The translations under genes were made by a program, and so were the position numbers. From Haliea sp. (GTDB lineage Bacteria > Pseudomonadota > Gammaproteobacteria > Pseudomonadales > Halieaceae): 13,084 nucleotides of DNA. The notes beneath the pieces were generated by a model. The model was given only the letters and a program-made list of their open reading frames with translations. It did not search any database and was not told where the DNA came from. This document shows positions 7,434-13,084 of this stretch, one piece after another (positions within the stretch are counted from its first letter, which is position 1; each line of letters starts with the position of its first letter). The stretch is taken from positions 1 through 13,084 of the forward strand of contig JADJAL010000046.1 in assembly GCA_016704305.1 (NCBI GenBank), read 5' to 3'.

Positions 7434-8311
7434 TCAACTTCGCACTGTTAACGACGCCAGATAGGCGAAGCTCGCCTCCAGTTCTTCCAGCACCGGTGCC
7501 GGAAACGGCGCTTCCTGTTCGATAAAGCACGCGGCCACGCCGGCGCGCGTGGCCGCAGCCAGCACGGCCGGCCAGTCGACGATGCCGCCGCCGAGGTGGA
7601 TCCCCGCCAGTTGCAAGCCGGTGCCGCCGGGTTCGGCGCGGGTCAGGTCCTTGAGGTGCAGCAGCGCGATGCGATTGCCATGGCGGTTAAGGAAATCCAC
7701 AGGATCGAAACCGGCGTTGGCGATCCAGCCGCAATCCAGCTCAAACGCCACGTGCTCGGGATCGGTCGGGGCCAGCAGGTGCTCGTGCACGCGGTCTTGC
7801 CCTCGAAGGTTTTGAATTCGAAGCCGTGGTTGTGGTACACCAGTTGCAACCCGGCGGGGTGCAGCTCGCCACCGATGCGGTTCAGTTGCGCGGCGTTCCA
7901 ACGCCAGTCCTCCAGCGTGAGGGTGTGCATCAGGTCGCCAAACGCACTTTCCATGGAACCCTGTTCAGCGGCCTGCATATACCGCGCGTTGTCCTCCACC
8001 CACGGCGCGGTGCACACCACATAGCGCACGCCGAGCGCTTTCATCTCGGCAATCAAAGGCGCCAGCTCACCGAGGAGAAACGGCAGCGGAACATGGGCGC
8101 TCAGGCACTCCATGCCCACGGCGTCCAGCGCGGTGCGCAACTGCACCGGGTCGAGATTGGTGGCGAAGTTGGCCGCCTCCACCGTGCGGCATCCCATCGC
8201 CGCCAGCGCGCGCAGGGTGCCGGGAAGATCCTTGTCGAGTTCGTCCTTGACGCTGTACAGCTGCAGGCCGATAACGGGCGAGGAGGGGGCTTCAGGTGAG
8301 CGTTGCGTCAT
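7434..8311 (-). CDS. Sugar phosphate isomerase/epimerase (xylose isomerase-like TIM barrel), one frameshift
   Basis: The start is ATG 8309-8311, with GGAAAG about 8 nt upstream. The frame is open to about 7791 and continues in another frame to TGA 7434. Adding one G (GCGTG to GCGGTG) joins them as F-E-G-K-T-A-V-H-E-H-L-L. The joined product is about 292 residues, the usual length. Motifs of the AP-endonuclease-2/xylose-isomerase-like barrel are I-G-L-Q-L-Y-S-V-K-D (14-23), V-E-A-A-N (44-48), Y-H-N-H-G-F-E-F (159-166), F-E-L-D-C-G-W, L-L-H-L-K-D-L and C-F-I-E-Q-E. Their Glu, His and Asp residues are the likely divalent-metal ligands. Family members isomerise or epimerise sugars, inositols or hydroxypyruvate; the substrate is not evident. 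The downstream AEC permease and two LacI-type palindromes upstream suggest an inducible carbohydrate or sugar-acid unit. Confidence 0.85.
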
Positions 8312-8379
8312 GCGGCACTTTCCAGACACGATTTTTAGCTGCCAGTGTCGCCCGTGTTTCGCGCTGGTACAAGCCGCTA

Positions 8380-8397
8380 TCGCAAAGCGCTTTGCGA
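8380..8397. promoter_or_regulatory. LacI/GalR-type operator, perfect 18-bp palindrome
   Basis: TCGCAAAGCGCTTTGCGA is perfectly symmetric about a central CG, the form typical of LacI/GalR-family operators. It lies about 70 bp upstream of the epimerase start and about 180 bp upstream of the divergent crotonase. A related element lies 36 bp away. The operator role is inferred from symmetry, core sequence and position. Confidence 0.6.
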
Positions 8398-8414
8398 GAG
8401 AACATCGTGTTGCA

Positions 8415-8433
8415 TTGCAAGAGCGCTTTGCAA
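8415..8433. promoter_or_regulatory. Second LacI/GalR-type operator, imperfect copy
   Basis: TTGCAAGAGCGCTTTGCAA shares the AGCGCTTTGC core with the perfect palindrome at 8380-8397. Removing the G at 8421 would make it an exact 18-bp palindrome (TTGCAA-AGCGCT-TTGCAA). The extra G may be a sequencing insertion or a natural asymmetry. Two sites 36 bp centre to centre in one divergent gap suit paired binding by one repressor. Confidence 0.5.
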
Positions 8434-8498
8434 AAGGCAGGCAGGGCGCACTGTGTAATCCCGCGTAAGGACATGGCAAACAAGGCACCCAAGTACGC

Positions 8499-8504
8499 TA
8501 TATT
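8499..8504 (+). promoter_or_regulatory. Possible -10 element (TATATT) for the second crotonase gene
   Basis: TATATT lies 73 nt upstream of ATG 8577 in an otherwise GC-rich stretch, downstream of the LacI-type palindromes. No good -35 match is seen 16-19 bp upstream, so this could be an activator-dependent promoter or a chance match. Confidence 0.25.
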
Positions 8505-8524
8505 GCGAACGCCATGCTGCAGAT

Positions 8525-8548
8525 CGCATGCCAGGCCACTGGCATGCG
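8525..8548 (+). promoter_or_regulatory. 10-bp perfect hairpin in the crotonase 5' leader
   Basis: CGCATGCCAG (8525-8534), loop GCCA and CTGGCATGCG (8539-8548) form a perfect stem. It ends 14 nt before the ribosome-binding GAGGAG at 8563-8568. As RNA it would be a stable leader hairpin; as DNA it is an operator-like inverted repeat with a 4-bp centre. It is not followed by T residues, so it is not a simple terminator. Confidence 0.5.
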
Positions 8549-8576
8549 CGAATCCACCTATTGAGGAGAGCTTGTA

Positions 8577-9551
8577 ATGGAAACCATCGTCATTGAGTAC
8601 CCGCGTCCCGAGGTGGCAATACTGCGCCTGAATCGCCCCGACTGCCTGAACGCGCTGTCCTGGCAGTTGGTGAGTGAACTGCACGCGGCACTGGATGAGA
8701 TCAATGCCAACAATCGCTGCCGCGTGGTGGTGCTGACCGGCGCGGGCAAGGGCTTTTGCGCCGGGCTGGACCTGCGCGACCAGGGCAACCCCGGCGAGAT
8801 CGTGGCCGGCCTGCCGCCCGGTCCACAGGCCGGATTGATCGCACAGAACCATATGGCCAGCCTGATCCCGCACCTGCGCCGTATCCAGCAGCCGCTGATT
8901 GCCGCGATCAACGGCGCGGCCTATGGCGGCGGGCTGGCGCTCGCACTGGGTTGCGATATTCGCATCGCCGCGCACTCCGCCCGCCTGTGCGTGCAGTTTA
9001 TTCGCCTCGGTGTTTCCGGCTGTGACATCGGCGTCAGCTACATGCTGCCCCGTTTGATCGGTGCGTCGCGTGCGCACGACCTGATGCTGAGCGCGCGCGT
9101 GGTCGACGCCGATGAAGCCGAACGCTATGGCCTCGTCACGCGAGTGGTCGCTGACGAGCACCTTCATGCTGCCGCGCTGGCGCTGGCCGACCAACTGTGT
9201 GATTTTTCGCCCTTCGGCGTGCTCGCCACCAAGCAGGTGATGTGGGCGAACCTCGACACGCCAAACCTGGAAGCGGCGATCCAGTTGGAAAATCGCAACC
9301 AGATCATGGCGGGACTCTCCGGCGATGCGGAAGAGGCGGGCCGGGCGTTTTTCGAGAAGCGCACGCCGCGCTGGTCGCACGAGCGCGGGCGGGAATCTCA
9401 CACGGGTGAAACGCCCTGCGCGGAGCCGCTCGCCGGTGCTGTGGAACGCTGTTGGGTTGCTATCTCGCGCCAGCCAGTAGCTTCCAAGCGGCGGCGTACG
9501 GCGCATGGCCAGAAGCACGCTTTTAAAAAGCACCCGCCAACCAATGAGTAA
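8577..9551 (+). CDS. Enoyl-CoA hydratase-related crotonase, C-terminus extended into convergent gene
   Basis: ATG 8577 has GAGGAG 8 nt upstream. Residues 1-266 are a full crotonase: G-K-G-F-C-A-G-L-D-L (58-67), N-G-A-A-Y-G-G-G-L-A-L-A (112-123) and the family end F-F-E-K-R-T-P-R-W (258-266). At the classical hydratase glutamates it has Ala121 and Phe141. Asp150 lies in S-G-C-D-I-G-V-S-Y. A simple 2-enoyl-CoA hydration is therefore uncertain; isomerase or another CoA-thioester chemistry is possible. The frame runs about 58 codons past the usual end, into sequence also read by the convergent DUF202 gene. That tail (R-E-S-H-T-G-E-T-P-C and onward) resembles nothing in the family and is probably not native. 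The gene is divergent from the epimerase and shares a control region rich in palindromes. Confidence 0.88.
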   Translation: METIVIEYPRPEVAILRLNRPDCLNALSWQLVSELHAALDEINANNRCRVVVLTGAGKGFCAGLDLRDQGNPGEIVAGLPPGPQAGLIAQNHMASLIPHLRRIQQPLIAAINGAAYGGGLALALGCDIRIAAHSARLCVQFIRLGVSGCDIGVSYMLPRLIGASRAHDLMLSARVVDADEAERYGLVTRVVADEHLHAAALALADQLCDFSPFGVLATKQVMWANLDTPNLEAAIQLENRNQIMAGLSGDAEEAGRAFFEKRTPRWSHERGRESHTGETPCAEPLAGAVERCWVAISRQPVASKRRRTAHGQKHAFKKHPPTNE

Positions 9552-9895
9552 AGTAGTAATAAACCCAGCAAGGCTACGATGCCATTCACCCATAGCCCCC
9601 ACCTTGCGGAATAACCCGGTGGGAACTCTGCCGGGCCAAGAGTCCGCAAAAACATCGAGTACTGCCACGAAGAGTATGTGGCAGCACCAGCGCCAAGCGC
9701 GATAAATGCCAGCCCGATATAAAATGTTAATGCAGTTTGCTCTGTGCTTTCAGTTGCCGGCGAAATGGCATGAATGAGAAGACCTGAACGCTCGACTACA
9801 AATCCGAAAGCGATCAAAGACAGGCTGGTTCGATTCCAGGCAAGCAATGTTCGCTCTGCTGCGAATAAAACCCTTGGATCTTTGAGTTCAGACAT
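9398..9895 (-). CDS. DUF202 (YidH-type) inner-membrane protein, C-terminus extended
   Basis: The start ATG 9893-9895 follows AGAGGAAGG by about 5 nt. The N-terminus is classic DUF202: D-P-R-V-L-F-A-A-E-R-T-L-L-A-W-N-R-T-S-L (6-25), a motif preceding the first membrane helix. Three membrane segments are visible (about 24-41, 55-75 and 102-119). Family members are usually about 110-125 residues and end after the third helix, which here is at Y-S-L-V-G-G (116-121, near 9533). The remaining 44 codons, antisense to the crotonase tail, look non-native and include a basic stretch. The molecular role of DUF202 is not established. It lies 21 bp downstream of the DUF4345 gene and is probably cotranscribed. 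Confidence 0.82.
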   Translation of the reverse strand: MSELKDPRVLFAAERTLLAWNRTSLSLIAFGFVVERSGLLIHAISPATESTEQTALTFYIGLAFIALGAGAATYSSWQYSMFLRTLGPAEFPPGYSARWGLWVNGIVALLGLLLLYSLVGGCFLKACFWPCAVRRRLEATGWREIATQQRSTAPASGSAQGVSPV

Positions 9896-9916
9896 AACCT
9901 TCCTCTGCGCCTGATG

Positions 9917-10325
9917 TTAGCGCTCATTTGCCGCGTGTGATACCCGCCGTAACCACCAGGCCAAAATTGGCGGGAGTGTTAACTCGCTGGCCAGCAAAGC
10001 GAGCACCAAAGGCGGTGGCATGCCATAACTGACAATGGACACCAGTCGCGCAACGCCCGCAGCAAAAGAAAGCCCAAATCACACAGCGAATTACAGTTGC
10101 GTATTTGGGAATGTTGGAAGCACAGACCAGGAAGAGAACGCCGTAGAGCGTGAACGCCACGCCATAAAAACGGTTTTGACTATCAAGGGCTGGGTCAGCA
10201 ACGGCCTCCGCAGCGAGCTTGGCACCCAACAACACATCGGCACCAACACCCAGCACCAGGTGAAGGGCGCCAACCATGAGAAACACCGGGGCTGTAAGCC
10301 TTAAGACAAGCGCAAAAGTTTGCAT
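9917..10325 (-). CDS. DUF4345 family membrane protein, one homopolymer frameshift
   Basis: ATG 10323-10325 follows AAGGAG by 5 nt. The first 87 residues contain two hydrophobic helices and the family-typical L-D-S-Q-N-R-F-Y-G-V-A-F-T-L-Y-G (48-62). Removing one base from the A-run 10064-10067 keeps the coding sense as W-A-F-F-A-A-G-V-A-R-L-V-S-I-V. It then runs through P-P-P-L-V-L-A-L-L-A-S-E-L to TAA 9917-9919, giving about 135 residues with four membrane segments, the normal form. Without that repair the frame would end at 9924 in a polar, unconvincing tail. The function of DUF4345 is unknown. It sits directly upstream of DUF202 on the same strand, and both are less GC-rich than the genes to the left. 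Confidence 0.78.
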
Positions 10326-10450
10326 GAGTCTCCTTGGGAGCTACTGAAGCTTTGGGAAAACTGGAGCGACACATTTAGGCGCCCGTTTCCAGAAGTTCCT
10401 TTAAGGTTAGAAGGTCAGCGTGAACTGCTCGCGCTTCCGTTGAGAAATGC

Positions 10451-10660
10451 TCACCGTTCGGCCTCTCCATCGATCACAGCTTGACGCTCGCGCTCATACT
10501 CATCGTAAGGAGTGTCATATTCGCTTATACACTGCTCATACTGGTCTTGTGGCAGCTTGCTGCACTCCAAGCGTCGATTCTCCTGGACGGCGGTGTAGAT
10601 TTGTTTGTTGCTACAGCCCAGTAAAGCTAAGGTAATTACTAAAATCAGTTTGGCTTTCAT
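10451..10660 (-). CDS. Small lipoprotein, unknown function
   Basis: The 69-residue product starts at ATG 10658-10660. It has a clear lipoprotein signal: M-K-A-K, hydrophobic core, A-L-L-G-Cys16. The mature part is about 54 residues, very polar and acidic. It has two further cysteines (L-E-C-S-K and E-Q-C-I-S-E) that could form a disulfide, plus a D-E-Y-E-R-E-R end. An in-frame start 60 nt further upstream would place 20 residues before the signal and is less likely. No strong ribosome site is seen. It is 53 bp downstream of the GST on the same strand. I do not recognise a named family. Confidence 0.65.
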   Translation of the reverse strand: MKAKLILVITLALLGCSNKQIYTAVQENRRLECSKLPQDQYEQCISEYDTPYDEYERERQAVIDGEAER

Positions 10661-10713
10661 CGCTTGCTCGCTCGCTGGGACAGGACATGTAACGCCTACA
10701 GAGGGGACGCCAA

Positions 10714-11351
10714 TCAGCACCGCTTCTTGTCTGCCAATTCGAAATGGGCCATCTGGTCCCCATAGGCTTTCCTGAAGGCCGGACGGTTGGTAAGGCGCAT
10801 CACGTAGGCTTCCGAAGCCGGGCGATTGCCGAACGCGCGCACTTTCGGCACGCGCAGCACGTCAGCCATCAGCAGGTCCGCAACCGTGAACCTGTTCTCC
10901 GCGAGCCAATCTCGCTCGCTCAGCACATCCTCGAGTTGATCAAGACGGTTGCTCATCCAGTCTTCGAGGCCATTGGCGGCATTGCCAGAAATCGTCAGAA
11001 ACCACCAGGGATTACGCTCACCATCTCGATTGAATTCAGCGCTGCGATTACCCATTGAAGGGTTTGCGCATGTCCAATGGGATCACGCGGCATCAGCTTC
11101 TCATCTTTCTGTGCAATGTGCAGAAGGCATGCGCCACTTTCGAATAGCTGCAGTTCACCGTCGCTCAGGAAAGGAACCTGGCCAAAGGGCTGCCGCACAA
11201 GATGATTGGTTTCGCGATCGTCAAAAGGAATCTTTTGCACAGCGTATGGGAGCCCTGCCTCCTCGCACGCCCATCGCAATCGCAAATCCCGCACAAATCC
11301 GCGCGGACCTTGAGGCACCCAATCCAAAGTCCAGATAGTCAATTCGGCCAT
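10714..11351 (-). CDS. Glutathione S-transferase family protein, one frameshift
   Basis: ATG 11349-11351 follows GAGAGG by about 8 nt. The N-terminal half is a thioredoxin-like GST domain: P-F-G-Q-V-P-F-L (55-62) with the cis-proline, then F-E-S-G-A (70-74), the glutathione-contacting E-S pair. Near 11011-11020 the coding sense changes frame and continues with N-P-W-W-F-L-T-I-S-G. It then shows the GST C-domain N-cap motif R-F-T-V-A-D-L-L-M-A-D-V-L-R and ends at 10714. The restored length of about 212 residues is normal. GSTs conjugate glutathione to electrophiles or isomerise and reduce small substrates in the cytoplasm; the class and substrate are not clear. A small lipoprotein gene follows on the same strand. 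Confidence 0.85.
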
Positions 11352-11447
11352 GTTCTAAACCTCTCGATAAGCCGCCCAAACGCCCGATGGACGGTCGAGC
11401 CACGCCGTGGCGAGTCCAGTCGCCGAAGGCGGCGGTGTCCAGCGTTT

Positions 11448-11705
11448 TTAGGCAAATTTTTCACTCAATAACTGCAGCCTATTACGCACATCCTGGCTTT
11501 CAGTTGCTGCGATTAATTTATCTCTAATGGTCGCTTCAAGGCTTTTTGAAGCAAAACCTGATTTAAGCATATTTAGGTCCTGAACAAGCTCATCTATGAG
11601 ATACCAGTCATTGTCATTGATAATGCTGGTATCGCCGCTCCGCGCCCAACCATCAATATCGCCGTGAAAAGAATCGTAGACTTCTAAATGCCGGATGGTG
11701 AGCAT
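11448..11705 (-). CDS. Small protein of unknown function, 5' end at or beyond an IS insertion
   Basis: From ATG 11703-11705 the frame gives 85 residues beginning M-L-T-I-R-H-L-E-V-Y-D-S-F-H-G-D-I-D-G-W. It is rich in acidic residues, with probable helices around L-I-D-E-L-V-Q-D-L and S-L-E-A-T-I-R-D-K-L. The start lies only 10 bp from the CTAA duplication of the IS5 element, there is no ribosome site, and the frame stays open upstream into the IS. The native 5' end or its promoter has therefore probably been separated by the insertion, and its upstream part would lie beyond the window end. Base composition is clearly AT-richer than in the GST or crotonase genes, which hints at acquired DNA. 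I do not recognise a family. Confidence 0.5.
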   Translation of the reverse strand: MLTIRHLEVYDSFHGDIDGWARSGDTSIINDNDWYLIDELVQDLNMLKSGFASKSLEATIRDKLIAATESQDVRNRLQLLSEKFA

Positions 11706-11715
11706 GACCGTATGC

Positions 11716-11719
11716 CTAA
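11716..11719. repeat. Left target-site duplication CTAA
   Basis: CTAA directly abuts the outer end of the left inverted repeat. The same four bases abut the right repeat at 13081-13084. Four-base CTAR-type duplications are known for IS5-group elements. Confidence 0.75.
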
Positions 11720-11735
11720 CAGGTTGCTGAAAAAG
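11720..11735 (+). repeat. Left terminal inverted repeat of IS5-family element
   Basis: CAGGTTGCTGAAAAAG is the exact inverse of 13065-13080. Three further positions inside match two out of three. Confidence 0.9.
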
Positions 11736-11783
11736 TCTCTCCATTGAGGGAAAATAGCGCAATCGCAGGTTGGAGGCTAAACA

Positions 11784-12985
11784 ATGCGCGGTGATTACCA
11801 GGAAGGCGGCGATCTGTTCAGCTATGTATCGCTGGAGCAACGTATTCCCAAGCGCCACCCGATTCGCAAGATGCGTAAACTGATGGATGAAGCGCTGGCC
11901 AATCTGGATCCGGTTTTCAATGAGATCTACGCGGAAGACGGCCGACCTTCTATCCCGCCCGAGCGACTGATCCGTGCCTCTTTGCTGCAAGTGATCTATT
12001 CGATCCGTAGCGAACGGCAGCTGATGGAGCAACTGGACTACAACCCACGTGTTTCGCTGGTTTGTGGGCCTGAGTGTTGACGAGCCCGTGTGAATCCGTC
12101 GACTTTTCCAAGAACCGGGACCGCCTGGGCGCAGGCCGATGTAGGGCGCCGCCTGTTTGCGAGGAGATTGTCGAGATGGCGCGCCGGCGCAACCCTCCTC
12201 CAATGAGCATTTCAGCATGTCGATGGCACCTGGATTGCGGCCTGGGCTTCGCAAAAGAGCGTGCGCCGCAAGGATGGATCGGACGACCGACAACCCCGAT
12301 GGTGTTGGTGCAATGCAGGTCGAAACTTCCACGGCGAGAAACGCAGCAACGAGACCCAGATGCCTCGCGGACAGACCCGGAAGCCATGCTTGCGACAAAG
12401 AGCCACGGGATGGCCACTCGTCCGAGCTATACCGGCCATACCCGATGGAGAACCGCAACGGCTTGCTCGTCGATGCCGAGTTGACCCTGGCCACCGGTAC
12501 TTGAAGGCGATGCCGCCATCGACATGGCGACGGGATTGAAGGATGGGAGCAACGCTGGGCGCGGATAAGGGGTATGACACACGCGGGAATTTGTCGATGT
12601 GTTGAGATTCCTGAAGATCACACCGCATGTTGCCCAAAACGTGAACCGTAACAAGGTGGTTCGGCGATTGATGGTAGGACGACCCGCCATCGGGTTACGA
12701 GATTAGCCAAGCGCGTGCGCAAACGGGTGGAGGAACCTTTTGGCTGGGCCAAGCAGATTGGCAGGCTCAGGCAAACGAAGTTCCAGGGGCTGGTGCAGTG
12801 GTGCGGACTTCCTCAGGAGGGTAATGGCGGCCTGATCTGGTGCACGTATTCGAATTTGATTCCAGGGCGGCGTGGTGAGGAGCAATCAGGCCGCGAGGTC
12901 AGCCAACAATGGTATACAGGGGCTCATTAACCGGATGAGAAACCGTTTTACAGGTAAAAACTCGACTGAGGGGATCTTCATTTAG
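11784..12985 (+). pseudogene. IS5-family DDE transposase, multiply frameshifted
   Basis: ATG 11784 follows GGAG by about 10 nt. The first 85 or so residues are clean and typical: M-R-G-D-Y-Q-E-G-G-D-L-F-S-Y-V-S-L-E, then G-R-P-S-I-P-P-E-R-L-I-R-A-S-L-L-Q-V and Q-L-D-Y-N. After that the coding sense changes frame at least eight times, but the family landmarks remain in order. They are V-F-R-W-F-V-G-L-S-V-D-E-P-V, F-S-K-N-R-D-R, V-D-G-T-W-I-A-A-W-A-S-Q-K-S (first catalytic Asp) and G-R-N-F-H-G-E-K-R-S-N-E-T. Next come M-E-N-R-N-G-L-L-V-D-A-E-L-T, L-G-A-D-K-G-Y-D-T-R (second Asp), P-H-V-A-Q-N, and V-E-E-P-F-G-W-A-K with the catalytic Glu. A terminal R-M-R-N-R-F precedes TAG 12983-12985. Restored, it would be about 400 residues. 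As given it cannot make an active transposase. Confidence 0.85.
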
Positions 12986-13064
12986 CGTGCCCAGGCCAAT
13001 ACCACTTTGCGCCGTCGACAAAATCGGCGGAGGGGACGGGCATCTGTGGGGCGTTAAATCAAGC

Positions 13065-13080
13065 CTTTTTCAGCAACCTG
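13065..13080 (-). repeat. Right terminal inverted repeat of IS5-family element
   Basis: CTTTTTCAGCAACCTG is the exact inverse of the left end at 11720-11735. It begins 79 bp after the transposase stop. Confidence 0.9.
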
Positions 13081-13084
13081 CTAA
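13081..13084. repeat. Right target-site duplication CTAA
   Basis: These last four bases of the window repeat the CTAA found just outside the left inverted repeat at 11716-11719, as expected for an IS5-group insertion. Confidence 0.7.

Larger units (their letters stand above)
11720..13080 (+). mobile_element. IS5-family insertion sequence, 1361 bp, ends intact, transposase frameshifted
   Basis: The element is bounded by 16-bp perfect inverted repeats and a CTAA direct repeat. It carries one transposase gene in the left-to-right direction. Length, ends and duplication all fit the IS5 family. It lies just upstream of a small unknown gene on the opposite strand. Because the inverted repeats match perfectly while the gene is broken many times, the damage is either recent or partly sequencing error. 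The window ends on the last base of the right duplication, as if an assembly had stopped at this repeat. Confidence 0.88.

Noticed and set aside
9385..9480. tRNA-like fragments: minus-strand GTGTGAGATTCCCGCC and GATAGCAACCC resemble T-arm sequences
   Set aside because: The putative T-stem does not pair properly, the T-loop TTCGA is absent, and no acceptor, D-arm or anticodon arm can be built.
9518..9534. GCTTTTAAAAAGC as a bidirectional terminator between convergent genes
   Set aside because: The arms have only one base between them, so no hairpin loop can form, and the stem would be mainly A-T.
8292..9668. Long open minus-strand frame (458 codons) opposite the second crotonase and its upstream gap
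   Set aside because: It is antisense to a clear crotonase and its translation has no recognisable domain. The openness is a GC-codon shadow.
11448..12494. Single 348-codon frame joining the small unknown gene with the IS interior
   Set aside because: The part beyond 11719 is antisense to transposase-coding sequence. The join is produced by the IS insertion, not by a genuine fused gene.
1..13084. CRISPR arrays, toxin-antitoxin pairs, anti-phage systems or phage genes
   Set aside because: No regularly spaced repeats and no characteristic proteins were seen in any frame. The only mobile DNA found is the IS5-family element.

Overview
The window looks like accessory or catabolic chromosome from a Gram-negative proteobacterium, most likely a marine-type gammaproteobacterium. 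Supporting signs are lipobox lipoproteins, DUF202 and DUF4345 membrane proteins, a GST, two crotonases, a fatty-acyl-CoA synthetase and an IS5-family element, with high GC over most genes. The taxonomic guess is inference. There are no rRNA or tRNA genes, no CRISPR array and no recognisable phage genes.

Layout. (1) 1-2225, minus strand: a tight run of three genes, VOC/glyoxalase-like protein, then HGGG-type (hormone-sensitive-lipase family) esterase, then a probable Fe(II) oxygenase-like protein leaving the window at base 1. (2) 2390-3948, plus strand: an AMP-forming acyl-CoA synthetase, divergent from region 1 across a 164-bp AT-rich gap with repeated ATATATAAG boxes. (3) About 3998-4100: the first 25-30 codons of a short-chain dehydrogenase, cut off where the next gene ends. 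(4) 4090-6307, minus: an enoyl-CoA hydratase-like crotonase and, upstream of it, a lipoprotein with a Calx-beta and a glycerophosphodiester phosphodiesterase domain. (5) 6519-8311, minus: an AEC-family permease downstream of a sugar-phosphate isomerase/epimerase. (6) 8577-9551, plus: a second crotonase. The epimerase/crotonase gap carries two LacI-type palindromes and a 10-bp hairpin. (7) 9398-11705, minus: DUF202, DUF4345, a small lipoprotein, a GST and a small unknown gene. (8) 11720-13080: an IS5-family element with 16-bp perfect inverted repeats and a CTAA target duplication. The window ends on the last base of that duplication.

The main oddity is how reading-frame damage is distributed. 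The first 3.1 kb and the last 1.3 kb carry frame breaks roughly every 80-200 bases, although conserved motifs can be followed through all three frames. About 3.1-6.5 kb and 8.3-9.9 kb are clean. Several breaks resolve to one base in a homopolymer or repeated base. The window may be a whole contig with low-coverage ends, so uncorrected sequencing indels are the simplest reading. True pseudogene decay is the alternative. Frame-broken genes are given below with their restored extents.

How the genes may work together (inference): regions 1-4 resemble a small module that hydrolyses esters, activates the released acid as a CoA thioester and processes it through crotonase and dehydrogenase steps. 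Regions 5-6 look like a sugar or sugar-acid unit with its own transporter, under a LacI/GalR-type regulator not encoded here. I found no convincing wholly new system. The best leads are the operator-rich 8312-8576 gap, the truncated SDR junction, and two crotonases that both lack the classical glutamate pair.
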